Assembly: GCA_043804035.1 (NCBI GenBank)
Contig: JAZDJJ010000014.1
Span: 1 to 27,556, forward strand
DNA length: 27,556 nt
Reading direction: 5' to 3'
From: JAZDJJ01 sp043804035
GTDB lineage: Bacteria > Bacteroidota > Bacteroidia > Palsa-948
Part shown: in pieces, positions 1 through 8,266 of the stretch
Layout: every line of letters starts with the position of its first letter
Position numbering within the stretch: position 1 is the stretch's first letter
The notes under the pieces: generated by a model
Database searches by the model: none
What the model was told of the DNA's origin: nothing
What the model saw: the letters and a program-made list of their open reading frames with translations, nothing else
Translations under genes and position numbers: made by a program

Positions 1-1
1 A

Positions 2-115
2 GTATGGCACAGCAAACAACAACTTGTTGATCAATTAACGGAATACATCAAGACATATAACGAAACAAGAATGAACCCGTTTAAATGGACTTATAATGGC
101 AAAAAGCAAAAGTAA
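2..115 (+). mobile_element. IS630-family transposase, C-terminal end only
   Basis: An open frame enters from the window edge and ends at TAA 113-115, giving 37 residues that finish NPFKWTYNGKKQK. The pattern of a helical stretch with YIKTYNE followed by NPFKWTYNGK is typical of the extreme C-terminus of IS630-family (DDE, Tc1/mariner-related) transposases, which catalyse cut-and-paste transposition into TA. The catalytic DDE residues would be upstream, outside the window. An ATG follows the stop directly (116-118) and opens a frame of only 14 codons here. Family assignment rests on a short tail recognised by eye. Confidence 0.7.
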
Positions 116-140
116 ATGAACTTAGAAATCTTTACACTAG
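2..140. repeat. Left arm of 139-bp terminal inverted repeat (IS 3' end)
   Basis: Bases 2-140 are identical, base for base, to the reverse complement of 27418-27556. The identity stops just after a CTAG tetranucleotide: the left copy continues CGCTCC, the right copy TGGAGC. The repeat carries the end of a transposase frame plus 25 bases after its stop codon. IS630-family elements target TA and often CTAG, so the divergence at CTAG fits two independent insertions of one element. The rest of the element would lie outside the window on both sides. Confidence 0.95.
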
Positions 141-147
141 CGCTCCC

Positions 148-182
148 CAATAATCAATAATCAATAATCAATAATCAATAAT
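148..182. repeat. Heptamer tandem repeat (CAATAAT)x5
   Basis: Five perfect head-to-tail copies of CAATAAT, lying between the IS end and the 3' end of the C1 peptidase gene. The same heptamer, in inverted orientation, is repeated four times at 8072-8099 between gldM and gldL. No coding role is visible. Copy number is likely to vary by replication slippage. Confidence 0.9.
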
Positions 183-243
183 TTAATTTAATAGTTGTTC
201 CCAAACGGAACATAATCCCAATTATATTAACCCAAAAATCTCA

Positions 244-1500
244 TTACTTTATAGTTCCGAATTTTTTAATTATATCACTTATCATATCTTTATGAACAGT
301 AAAGTTCGTCATTTTGAGTTTTACAAAGTCCTCACTAAAAAAATAATAGCCAAAACTCTTACTATCTTTTCCGCAATTGCGTGAGCCGGCCCCTGAATCT
401 CTAATTAAATACCATGTAACACCATCTTTTTCATAATATCCAACAAGATGCATTCCATGGTCATCAGTTGTAGTTTTATTACTAAAACGGAATTGCCGTG
501 CATCTTCGTCAATATATTCAGATGGAATATCAAAAGTAGGAATAACAGCCGACTGCCCCCAAGAATTAAATCCTGCTTCAGAAACATCACCACCAATACT
601 ACAGGAATATCCTTTCTTTATTGACTCCTTCAAAATGTTCATAAAAATATCTAAGGGAACATTGTAATAATCTTCGCTATGCCACCAGTTATCAGGAACT
701 TCATACTCAACTTTTTTCCAATATCCCGGTTCTTTTAGAGATAATACTTCCACGTAATTATCAAGATTTATTGATAAAACATTTTTTACATATACATCAG
801 GAGTTATTTGTTTGCCATTGTAAGTAATTGTTGTAGGTGGTTTTTCAATATAATTATTCATAATGGCTTTAATAGTTTCAATAACTTCATCTTCGTTCCA
901 TGCATTTCTTTCTTTGACTGAATTCAAATAAGATTTCATTTCTCCAACCATTTTGTCATGATTATGAAATGGCTGTCCCTTTTTCAATCCTGTATAAGAT
1001 TCGGCAGGCACTATACCATATAGTTTTACCAACCTTGTAACAGCATTGGCTTCTGAACCTTCATCAAAATTTGAATTTCCTCTTTCTCTTACATATCTTC
1101 TTGCTTTTTCAACATATTCCCAATAGACAACATACAATTCGGAGAGTTTTACTTTTTGCTTTGTTAAACGGAATATTTCTGCTTCCAAAAAAGATGTAGT
1201 AGAAAAACACCAACAGGTTCCTGAATTGCCTTGTGCTATGGGAGGGTTAGTCCAAACTGTTTTATATAATTCAATTTTGTTAGGTACATCCAAACTATTT
1301 GAATCAATTTTAAAATATGCTGTGTCTTTTTGTTTTTCCCAACTATTTTCATAGTTTTTTAAATCTTTCATTATTGTATTAACATAATATCCGGATTTTT
1401 TACCAACAAAAATTCCTTTATCTCTTTTTGTTTTATCTTTTTGAGCAATTGCAAATGAGATAATAAAAAATGCAATTCCTAATGATGTTAGTTTTTTCAT
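244..1500 (-). CDS. Secreted papain-like C1 family cysteine peptidase
   Basis: 418 residues with an N-terminal signal peptide (MKK then a hydrophobic run, ending near AIAQ at residue 20), so the protein is exported. The motif QGNSGTCWCFS gives the oxyanion-hole Gln90 and the nucleophile Cys96. DDHGMHLVG at 346-354 supplies the general-base His (H348 best fits the HAM pattern of bleomycin hydrolase/PepC-type enzymes). In that group the third residue is Asn in an ENSWG-like motif; here the aligned motif is IRDSG, with Asp368. The long insertion between Cys and His resembles the C1B/bleomycin hydrolase layout rather than papain. There is no T9SS C-terminal domain, so it should stay in the periplasm or leave by another route. 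It is the last gene of the minus-strand run, 158 bp after the barrel/SPOR gene. Substrate unknown. Confidence 0.85.
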   Translation of the reverse strand: MKKLTSLGIAFFIISFAIAQKDKTKRDKGIFVGKKSGYYVNTIMKDLKNYENSWEKQKDTAYFKIDSNSLDVPNKIELYKTVWTNPPIAQGNSGTCWCFSTTSFLEAEIFRLTKQKVKLSELYVVYWEYVEKARRYVRERGNSNFDEGSEANAVTRLVKLYGIVPAESYTGLKKGQPFHNHDKMVGEMKSYLNSVKERNAWNEDEVIETIKAIMNNYIEKPPTTITYNGKQITPDVYVKNVLSINLDNYVEVLSLKEPGYWKKVEYEVPDNWWHSEDYYNVPLDIFMNILKESIKKGYSCSIGGDVSEAGFNSWGQSAVIPTFDIPSEYIDEDARQFRFSNKTTTDDHGMHLVGYYEKDGVTWYLIRDSGAGSRNCGKDSKSFGYYFFSEDFVKLKMTNFTVHKDMISDIIKKFGTIK

Positions 1501-1550
1501 AATTAAAATTTTTATGTGTGATTATAGATATCTCTAAAAATACAAATAAA

Positions 1551-1600
1551 CGTCATTGCGAGGGTTGCCTAAAGCAACCCGAAGCAATCTCTGTCCTTAT
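1551..1600. repeat. REP-like palindromic interspersed repeat
   Basis: CGTCATTGCGAGG begins a nested palindrome: ATTGC (1555-1559) pairs with GCAAT (1584-1588), and inside it GGGTTGC (1562-1568) pairs with GCAACCC (1574-1580) over a 5-base loop. The GTCATTGCGAGG motif recurs on the minus strand at 6183-6195. Sequences of this kind are, from memory, common between genes of Bacteroidota. It lies between two co-directional genes and could act as an mRNA stem-loop. Confidence 0.7.
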
Positions 1601-1658
1601 TTATGACTTGAATTCATCTGTGATTATTTTTTTTATAGCAACACAATGCATTACGTTT

Positions 1659-3788
1659 CTACTTTAATAATTCCATTGCTTCTTGAATAGTAATAATTTC
1701 ATCTTTGAAATATGCAACAATAAAAGCATCTGTAATTCCATGTTTTTTTACAATATCTTCCAATAATTTTTGTGCCGACTGATAGTCGTTTGATTTTTCT
1801 GTCAAATACTGTGTGATGCCAGAAGTTTTCTTTATTTTTTCGAGACCCTGTATGCCTCTCATTTTTTTTATTATATCTTCAGTCGGTTCGCTTACAAAAT
1901 TACCTACCTGCACTCTAAAGAAAATAAGTTTCTTATCCACAGCACTGATAATTTTTTTTAATTCATTTATAGATTCATTTTTCTGAATGATGCCTCCGCT
2001 GACTGATGAAAGAGTAACTCGCTTGTTATTTTTGTAAGCCACTATAAATGCACCTTTGTATCCCCTCTTTAGCATTTCGTCATGATGTTTTAACGCATCC
2101 TGAATATTCGTAAATGAACCGCTCATATATTTATATAAACTATCTTCGGTGCGGAAAATAATAATATTGCCGCTTCCTTTAAATATAGATTTTGATAACT
2201 TCCTAGAGTATGCACCTAACTGAACGCGGAATACTACATCTTTGAAAGCAGAAATTTCTTCATGTGATATTACTGCTTCGCCGGTGGTGGCAACTTTAAT
2301 CATATCGTCTGTTACATCAATTAAGTTTCCATTTTTATCATAAGTTACAACTTTTGCATTTGGAAAATCTTCGCCTGCTAATTCTTTCTTTCGTTTTTCT
2401 GCATCAGAGATATTGGTAAATAATCCTGCTATGTAAGCAGTTACTGAATCTCGCTGTGCGGCACTGCGCACATCCGAAACATTAAGCAGTTTGTCCATTT
2501 CTTCGGGGGTAACTCCAATTTTGTATGAACCGAGAAGTACAGTAAATTCTCTTCTGGAAGAAAAAGCGGAAGTTCCTGGTCCAAAAGCAATTACCGGAGG
2601 ATTAACTACATACTTGTAATTTATATACTCGCCTGTGGAATCGCTCCAGATGCGAAAGTTGCGGGCAATTGTAGAATCATCCATAGTAATTCCCTCTGCA
2701 TTCACCAAAGCACCATTAGGAGAGTTGGGCTCTTTATCTGCATAATCGGGAACACCGTCAAAATCATTATCTGGCGGACAACCCCCCGCATCAAAAGTAA
2801 CTCCCTCTGGAGTTCCCGCACAATTATCAGCAAAATCCGTTATGCCATCTTTGTCTTCATCTTCATTTTCCATAGCAAGAAAATCTTCATCAGTAAGCGA
2901 AGAAACGAAAGGTGGCTTTGGACTGAAAATACTAAAGTTGAGAGTAAAATATGTTTCAAGGAATTTATCTTTTTTAATATCGCCAGCACCAAGTCCTTTG
3001 TTTTTATCCGTAACTCCATCTATATAATCTGTGAATGTGAAGTGCATAGTTGCACCTAATTTAAAAGTCCATCGGTCAGTAATATAGAAAGTAAATCCTG
3101 CACCTACAGGAACAGCAAAAGAATATTCAGAATATTTTCCAAAAGAATTAATATTCAACATACGTATGTCCGTTTCAAAACTATAATCCTTGATAAGCGA
3201 AATGGCATTAGCAGCATTAGGAGCATTCTCATCAATATTTTTAATAGAACCATTACTCCAATAATAATATTTATTTCCCGAAGCATCAAACATATCTGTC
3301 TTGGAGAGAAATTCAAATGCCTCAAGCCCGGCGATGATGAAAGGATCTATATTTCTTTTCTGAGGTAATAAATTATTGAAGTTGTATCCAATGTTAAAAC
3401 CTCCTGCACGAATGCTGGATTCAAAGTTTAGATGACGCGGACCACGTTCATTAACAGCGAGTTTCCCGAACATTGTATAAAAATTCAGAAAAGAATAATT
3501 GTTTATGTGTTCAGTAATATTAATATGGTAGCCAATACGGCTGAGCGAAGGCGATAATAATTTTTTGTCGTTCACGTCTCCATAAAAAGTAAGCATACCC
3601 GGTCCAATACCTACAGCGGGACTAAAACTTTTTATCTTCACATATTTTGAAGAATCAATTGAAGAATGTTTATCGTAAGAAAAAGGGAGAGCAGAAGACA
3701 ACTGCAAAGAATCTATCTCTTGAGAAAAAGAAGAAACAGATAATGTATAAGAGACAATAAGCAGTAAAAAAAAAACTTGTTTTTTCAT
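1659..3788 (-). CDS. Outer-membrane barrel protein with thrombospondin type 3 segment and three SPOR-like domains
   Basis: 709 residues. A signal peptide (about 1-22) is followed by a region of about 50-290 rich in alternating aromatic/glycine strands (GIGPGMLTFYGD, GAGFTFYITDRWTFKLG), typical of a small outer-membrane beta-barrel. Residues 311-355 are a calcium-binding thrombospondin type 3 segment (DEDKDGITDFADNCAGTPEG, then DNDFDGVPDYADKEP). Three SPOR-like domains follow at about 413-486, 517-593 and 621-709, each opening with F.V.LG.Y/QVG and the last two closing with AFIVAY. Proteins with a barrel plus this Asp-rich segment usually end in an OmpA-like domain; none is present. SPOR domains bind peptidoglycan in characterised proteins, so an outer-membrane-to-cell-wall tether is a reasonable inference. 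It lies 107 bp after another SPOR-like gene, downstream of the T9SS cluster. Confidence 0.75.
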   Translation of the reverse strand: MKKQVFFLLLIVSYTLSVSSFSQEIDSLQLSSALPFSYDKHSSIDSSKYVKIKSFSPAVGIGPGMLTFYGDVNDKKLLSPSLSRIGYHINITEHINNYSFLNFYTMFGKLAVNERGPRHLNFESSIRAGGFNIGYNFNNLLPQKRNIDPFIIAGLEAFEFLSKTDMFDASGNKYYYWSNGSIKNIDENAPNAANAISLIKDYSFETDIRMLNINSFGKYSEYSFAVPVGAGFTFYITDRWTFKLGATMHFTFTDYIDGVTDKNKGLGAGDIKKDKFLETYFTLNFSIFSPKPPFVSSLTDEDFLAMENEDEDKDGITDFADNCAGTPEGVTFDAGGCPPDNDFDGVPDYADKEPNSPNGALVNAEGITMDDSTIARNFRIWSDSTGEYINYKYVVNPPVIAFGPGTSAFSSRREFTVLLGSYKIGVTPEEMDKLLNVSDVRSAAQRDSVTAYIAGLFTNISDAEKRKKELAGEDFPNAKVVTYDKNGNLIDVTDDMIKVATTGEAVISHEEISAFKDVVFRVQLGAYSRKLSKSIFKGSGNIIIFRTEDSLYKYMSGSFTNIQDALKHHDEMLKRGYKGAFIVAYKNNKRVTLSSVSGGIIQKNESINELKKIISAVDKKLIFFRVQVGNFVSEPTEDIIKKMRGIQGLEKIKKTSGITQYLTEKSNDYQSAQKLLEDIVKKHGITDAFIVAYFKDEIITIQEAMELLK

Positions 3789-3895
3789 GGAAGTTAAACG
3801 TACATAATTTTTTTTAATTACACATAAACGGAATAAAAATCAAAAATGACTTATAGAAGAAAGATAAGAAATATACAATAAAATTAATGATAAAA

Positions 3896-5743
3896 TTATC
3901 GCAACCAACGTTGTTGTGAAATCATGAGACCTTCCTGTACAGTAATCCGCTTTCCATTATTATATGCAGTTACAAAAGGATTTTCAATTCCTTTCGTACG
4001 TACGTCTTCACGATGATCACGAGCATCTTTGTATTGAGAATATTTTCCGACAATATATTTTTTCCATCCTTCATGATATTCCATAATCACTTTTTCTCCA
4101 ATGCTGTATTTGCTTTCAAAGTAAGAGGCACTGCGCTGTACTTTTGACAAAGCACATATCTGTACTTTGAAAGAAATATTTTTTTCAGTAGATGGAATTA
4201 TAGTAGTTGACGTTGCGCCAGTTGTGGTAGGTTCCGTAGTGCCGGCAGTAGTAGTAGGTTCTGTAGTGCTGACAGGTTCCGTAGTACTGGCAGTAGTGCT
4301 GGTAGTTTCTGCTGTGGTAGCAGCAATGGTAGTTTTCGGCATCACCGAAATAGTGGTAGCAGCAATTTCTGTTTTCTTCGGAGCATCATTTTCTACATAA
4401 GAAAAAGCACCTGTAATGGTCATATTGCCCGAAGTATTATCTCCGCAAGCAACACGATATAAAACTTTAATATTTTCATCAGCAGGTAAATTATCCCAAA
4501 TAATTTTTATTTTTTGTTCAAGAAAACTAAAAGTGCCTCCACCTGAATTGAGAGCAATAGCTGTGAGACCCGCCGGTAATATTTCCTGAACGCGAGCAAA
4601 TCCTTTGATGTTGTTTTTTGTAATATTAAGTTCTACTGTAAATTCCATACCTGCTTCGGGATTGCCAACGATGGTGCGAGTACCAAAAACATCAGCAGTA
4701 GTTTTTGTTGTTGCAGTGGGTTCGGGTTGAGTGGTAGTGGTGGCAGTTGTAGGTTCTGGTTGAGTGGTGGTGGCAGTTGTGGTTTTGGGCTGAGTGGTAG
4801 TATCGGTTTTTTTATCAATGGGTTTATCGGCAAGTAAATAATTTGGTATCACCGAAATAGTGGTAGCGGCGATTTCTATTTTCTTAGGGTCATTCTTTTC
4901 TACATAAGAGAAAAATCCTGTGATATCCATATTACCTGAAGCATTGTTTCCACAGACAACACGGTAAGAAACTTTAATCTCTTCATTGGGAGGTAGGACA
5001 TCCCAAATGATTTTCATTTTTTGTCCGATGAAGCTGAAAGTACCACCACTTGAATTGATGGCAATAGCTGTAAGCCCTGCTGGTAATATTTCCTGAACGC
5101 GAGCAAATCCTTTTATGCCATTTTTTGTAATATTAAGGTCTACAGTAAAATCCTTACCTGCTTCAGGACTGCCAATGATGGTGCGCATACCAAAAACATC
5201 AGCAGTAGTTTTTACTGGCTCAGCAGGTTTGGGCTGAGTGGCAGTTGAAGGTTCTGCCCGAGTAGTTGGAGGAGGTTCTGGCTGAGTTGTAGCGGTAGGA
5301 GGAGTTCCTGCAGAAACCATTATTTGTGAAATAGGTATTTCAAAAGTTTGTTTTTTATTATCTACTACATAAGAAAATTTTCCTCCCAAAGATTGCATGC
5401 CTAAAAAAACAGAAGTATCTACTTTCAATTTATAAGAAATAGTAAACTCACTTTCAGCAGGAAGAGAAATCCATGTAAACTTTACTACATTATCTTTAGG
5501 CAAATATTTAAATTCAGCACCCTTATCTTCTATTAAAGTAACAGAAAAACCTTCTGGCAGTTCTTGTTTTAAGTGACCAACGCCTGTGATAGATCCCTTG
5601 TTGATGGTGAGAGAAACAGTGAACTCTTCACCGGAATTTACCTGCGAAGGCATCTGTAATTTTACTGATACATCATCAATAAAGAACATGCGTATTATCA
5701 TCAGCACAAGCATGTTCATGAGAATAATAATATATTTTATCAT
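3896..5743 (-). CDS. Envelope protein with three tandem beta-type domains, Thr-rich linkers and a C-terminal SPOR-like domain
   Basis: About 615 residues from the ATG at 5743; a GTG at 5761 would add six. The N-terminus is strongly hydrophobic (IIILMNMLVLMIIRMFF), a signal peptide or membrane anchor. Three copies of a domain of about 120 residues follow (about 24-145, 178-299, 349-469), with the shared pattern GEEFTV.L.I...I.GF....ILP.G and WD.LP......V.YRV. Copies 2 and 3 are about three quarters identical, so their duplication is recent. Linkers are rich in Thr, Pro and Gln. Residues 523-606 form a SPOR-like domain (FKVQICALSK, then PFVTAYNNGKRITV). The gene occupies the place where gldN usually follows gldM, but it has no resemblance to GldN. 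A structural envelope role is likely; function unknown. Confidence 0.7.
   Translation of the reverse strand: MIKYIIILMNMLVLMIIRMFFIDDVSVKLQMPSQVNSGEEFTVSLTINKGSITGVGHLKQELPEGFSVTLIEDKGAEFKYLPKDNVVKFTWISLPAESEFTISYKLKVDTSVFLGMQSLGGKFSYVVDNKKQTFEIPISQIMVSAGTPPTATTQPEPPPTTRAEPSTATQPKPAEPVKTTADVFGMRTIIGSPEAGKDFTVDLNITKNGIKGFARVQEILPAGLTAIAINSSGGTFSFIGQKMKIIWDVLPPNEEIKVSYRVVCGNNASGNMDITGFFSYVEKNDPKKIEIAATTISVIPNYLLADKPIDKKTDTTTQPKTTTATTTQPEPTTATTTTQPEPTATTKTTADVFGTRTIVGNPEAGMEFTVELNITKNNIKGFARVQEILPAGLTAIALNSGGGTFSFLEQKIKIIWDNLPADENIKVLYRVACGDNTSGNMTITGAFSYVENDAPKKTEIAATTISVMPKTTIAATTAETTSTTASTTEPVSTTEPTTTAGTTEPTTTGATSTTIIPSTEKNISFKVQICALSKVQRSASYFESKYSIGEKVIMEYHEGWKKYIVGKYSQYKDARDHREDVRTKGIENPFVTAYNNGKRITVQEGLMISQQRWLR
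4337..5212 (-). repeat. Intragenic duplication of about 360 bp, spaced 513 bp
   Basis: The stretches coding for domain copies 2 (about 4847-5212) and 3 (about 4337-4699) of the tandem-domain SPOR protein share long runs of nearly identical bases, including the part for ARVQEILPAGLTAIA. They are separated by a Thr/Pro/Gln repeat linker. Copy 1 (upstream) keeps only the general pattern, showing an older duplication. Confidence 0.8.
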
Positions 5744-6182
5744 AGTGAAAATTTTTATCACACAAATGAAAATAAATCAGAGCAAACTAAATTTTTTATC
5801 ATCTGTATGAATTTTTTTTATTTCATTACGGTAATTTTTTAATACTTGATTAGTAAAATAAAAACAATTTTGATACTATCAGAAAAGAAATAAAAAAAGT
5901 AAAAGTAAAAAATTTTTTAATAAATATGATATTGGATTTTTATTGACAAAGTTATATCAAATATTAAATAGAAAAACACGAACAAAATTAAAGTTATGAA
6001 CAATGATATGAACATATATTAAGAACAAATATTCAGCCCTTTTCGGAAAATAACATCTGTCCGCACAATCCTTTTTTATATGACTTTCCCTCTCAAAATA
6101 AAGTTTAATCACAAAAAATTACGCCTACTAATGAACCACCCTCGGTTCATCTTTTGTTGATTTTTTTTGCACAAAAAATTAC

Positions 6183-6195
6183 TCCTCGCAATGAC
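6183..6195 (-). repeat. Partial REP-like motif
   Basis: The minus strand reads GTCATTGCGAGGA, matching the start of the palindromic element at 1552-1563. The rest of that element is not present, so this looks like a decayed copy. Confidence 0.5.
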
Positions 6196-6391
6196 TCTGT
6201 TTGCGTAACATCAGTTAATAAATGACTTTTGGGATTTTTTAACAAATCCTATTTACCTTTGGTATAAAAGTTATTGTGCAGAATAGGAAAACAAAAAACG
6301 AAGAAAAAATCATTCGAAAAATTTTTAAAAACTTGAAATGGATGAACAGTAAACTTTAGTTGCTTCAAACTTTTCTTTGTGTTTTAAAAAT

Positions 6392-6409
6392 GTATTTTGG
6401 GAAAAATAC
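6392..6409 (-). terminator. Terminator-like hairpin just after gldM
   Basis: On the minus strand GTATTTT pairs with AAAATAC over a 4-base loop, beginning two bases after the gldM stop, and is followed by ATTTTT. The stem is almost all A-T, so its strength is doubtful, but its position and the T-run fit an intrinsic terminator. It would end the porP-gldKLM transcript before the SPOR-like genes. Confidence 0.5.
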
Positions 6410-6411
6410 TC

Positions 6412-8061
6412 TTAAATAACTTTTAAGTTAACACTGCCAATATCAACTACATTTCCATCCGGTTTTTTGGCTTTTACTTTTTCAATATAAACACGACTGC
6501 CTTTCTTGGTTTTTGATATCAGTGTTTTTTGTTTATCTGTCAAAGAAGCACCTGTAGTTGATTCTGTAAAGTCAAGTCCGTTAATATTCATGGTTACATC
6601 AAAAGAAACAACAGGGAAGCTAACATCAAACTCAAAATTATCTAACTTGGCGATAACACCTTTTGCATATTTAATATCTGCTTGTTTGATATTAGAAGTT
6701 CCACGGTTTCCCATAAATTCAGGAACAGGATTTGGAACGGGCTTCACACGAAATTTGACTCCTTGTCCCATTGATTTTGTACCTGTTCTTGTTCGTGCAG
6801 AAACATTGATTACGCATTCTTTGCCTGCGCCAACTCGCACAATATATTTTCCGCGTGACCCCGACATACTTCCTTTTCCGCTTAAAGAGGGTTGAATATC
6901 TTCTGCTGCAATACCGGGAACAGAAATGGAAACAGGATTATCTAATCCGATATAAAACACATTCATTTTATCAGGCGAAACAACGATGGCAGGACGAGCA
7001 GATTTATATTCAGATTTAAAAGGATAAGCATGTATAATAGTAGGGTCAGCAGGATCTTTCATGCGAATCAATCCGCCCCATTGTATTGTTCCTTCAGTAG
7101 ATGGAGAGATGATATAAGTACCTACTCCTTTTGAAACTGTTACAGCAGTTGAATCAATGGGTCCTTTTATTTTATTTGCAGAGCTGTCAACTGCGCCAAG
7201 CCATATAGTAGGATTGGAAGTGGTGCTGAATGCCGCCATAAATACTTCTGCCCTGTATTCTTCGCCAATTAATACATAATTTGAATTTGCTACCACACGG
7301 GCAGAAAGAGTATCAAACTTGAAAGATGACACATCAATACGTTTATATAATGAGTTGACAATGTCTGCTTCAACATTCTTTACATCATTCTGCATTTTAG
7401 TGAGAAGAGATATTACAGCAACAACGGGACAATGATAAAAAACATTTACTTCCCACTTAACCATTTGTCCTTCTGCTGCTGAATAAATATCCTTAATGTC
7501 TAATCCCAAACGAATATTTTGCCTGTCCTTAGGATCTATACATGTCATTACATCTTCTTTATATTTTTTAATTTTTTCTTTCAATTCGTATGCCTTTGTG
7601 CCTGGAGGCGCTTCGTCATCAGCAGTGCCCATAAAAAATATCGTTGGAGTATTATTATCGTCTTTAGTTTCCATATGAAAAATATCTGAAGCAATAGTAA
7701 CGACGCTATCTTGTCCGAGATGATTTTCAACAGTAATTTCATTCTTTCCTTCTACCTTAAATATCAATTCTTTTTTTAATTCTTCTATGTAATCAAATAA
7801 TTCCTTGGAGCGTTTTTTTACTAATAGTGCTTTATCGTAATAAGGTCGCACTTTTACTTTGTCGTTCATAAGTGCAAGTTCAAAAGAATTATAAGTTGAC
7901 TCATTTTTAGCGGCAAAACTTTCATTTGTTTTTATCAAACCATTATTAAGAATTGCAAAAGAATTAAGAATCTCCTTGGATACATTCATCGCAAGTAGAG
8001 CCAATAGTACAAGGTACATTAAGTTAATCATCTTTTGCCGGGGTGATGCTGCTCCTGCCAT
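6412..8061 (-). CDS. gldM: T9SS motor subunit GldM/PorM
   Basis: 549 residues. The N-terminus, MAGAASPRQKMINLMYLVLL, and the following LAMNVSKEILNSF are the hallmark of GldM: a short cytoplasmic tail with the conserved Arg (R8 here, R9 in Flavobacterium johnsoniae), one membrane helix (about 13-31), then a long periplasmic part built of several stacked domains. In characterised systems a GldM dimer sits inside a GldL pentamer, is driven by proton flow, and reaches across the periplasm to the GldK/GldN ring. The length is slightly above the usual value of about 515. It follows gldL by 205 bp and shares its direction. The C-terminal domain that contacts GldK/GldN is present (ends VDIGSVNLKVI), although no gldN is found next to it. 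Confidence 0.95.
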   Translation of the reverse strand: MAGAASPRQKMINLMYLVLLALLAMNVSKEILNSFAILNNGLIKTNESFAAKNESTYNSFELALMNDKVKVRPYYDKALLVKKRSKELFDYIEELKKELIFKVEGKNEITVENHLGQDSVVTIASDIFHMETKDDNNTPTIFFMGTADDEAPPGTKAYELKEKIKKYKEDVMTCIDPKDRQNIRLGLDIKDIYSAAEGQMVKWEVNVFYHCPVVAVISLLTKMQNDVKNVEADIVNSLYKRIDVSSFKFDTLSARVVANSNYVLIGEEYRAEVFMAAFSTTSNPTIWLGAVDSSANKIKGPIDSTAVTVSKGVGTYIISPSTEGTIQWGGLIRMKDPADPTIIHAYPFKSEYKSARPAIVVSPDKMNVFYIGLDNPVSISVPGIAAEDIQPSLSGKGSMSGSRGKYIVRVGAGKECVINVSARTRTGTKSMGQGVKFRVKPVPNPVPEFMGNRGTSNIKQADIKYAKGVIAKLDNFEFDVSFPVVSFDVTMNINGLDFTESTTGASLTDKQKTLISKTKKGSRVYIEKVKAKKPDGNVVDIGSVNLKVI

Positions 8062-8071
8062 ATAATATAAT

Positions 8072-8099
8072 ATTGATTATTGATTATTGATTATTGATT
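8072..8099. repeat. Heptamer tandem repeat (ATTGATT)x4
   Basis: Four perfect copies of ATTGATT. This is the same heptamer as at 148-182, read on the other strand. It lies about 10 bases upstream of the gldM start codon in the transcribed direction, so length changes here could alter the gldM leader. Confidence 0.9.
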
Positions 8100-8266
8100 A
8101 CTTGTAGTGAGCCTGGTTATTGAGCGGAGCCGAAATAAAGCCGAACTATTGATTATATACAAGTTCAACTTAAAATCAGACAACACTTCTTTATTATTAA
8201 GAAGATAAAAAAAATCTTGCTCTGTAAGATTGGCTAAATTGAGTTTGTATGACAATGGGTTCCATA

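Larger units (their letters stand above)
5744..6411. other. 668-bp gene-free stretch where gldN would be expected
   Basis: No open frame of note on either strand. It is very AT-rich. It holds the gldM terminator-like hairpin (6392-6409), a 7-bp stem-loop ATGAACC/GGTTCAT at 6131-6150, two copies of CACAAAAAATTAC exactly 60 bp apart (6110-6122 and 6170-6182), a REP-like motif at 6183-6195, and possible -7 elements on the minus (TAACTTTG, 5954-5947) and plus (TACCTTTG, 6254-6261) strands. The promoter matches are weak given base composition. Confidence 0.6.

Noticed and set aside
116..160. ATG-started 14-codon frame after the left transposase end
   Set aside because: It is the IS-borne start codon reading into unrelated flank; too short and ends in the heptamer repeat.
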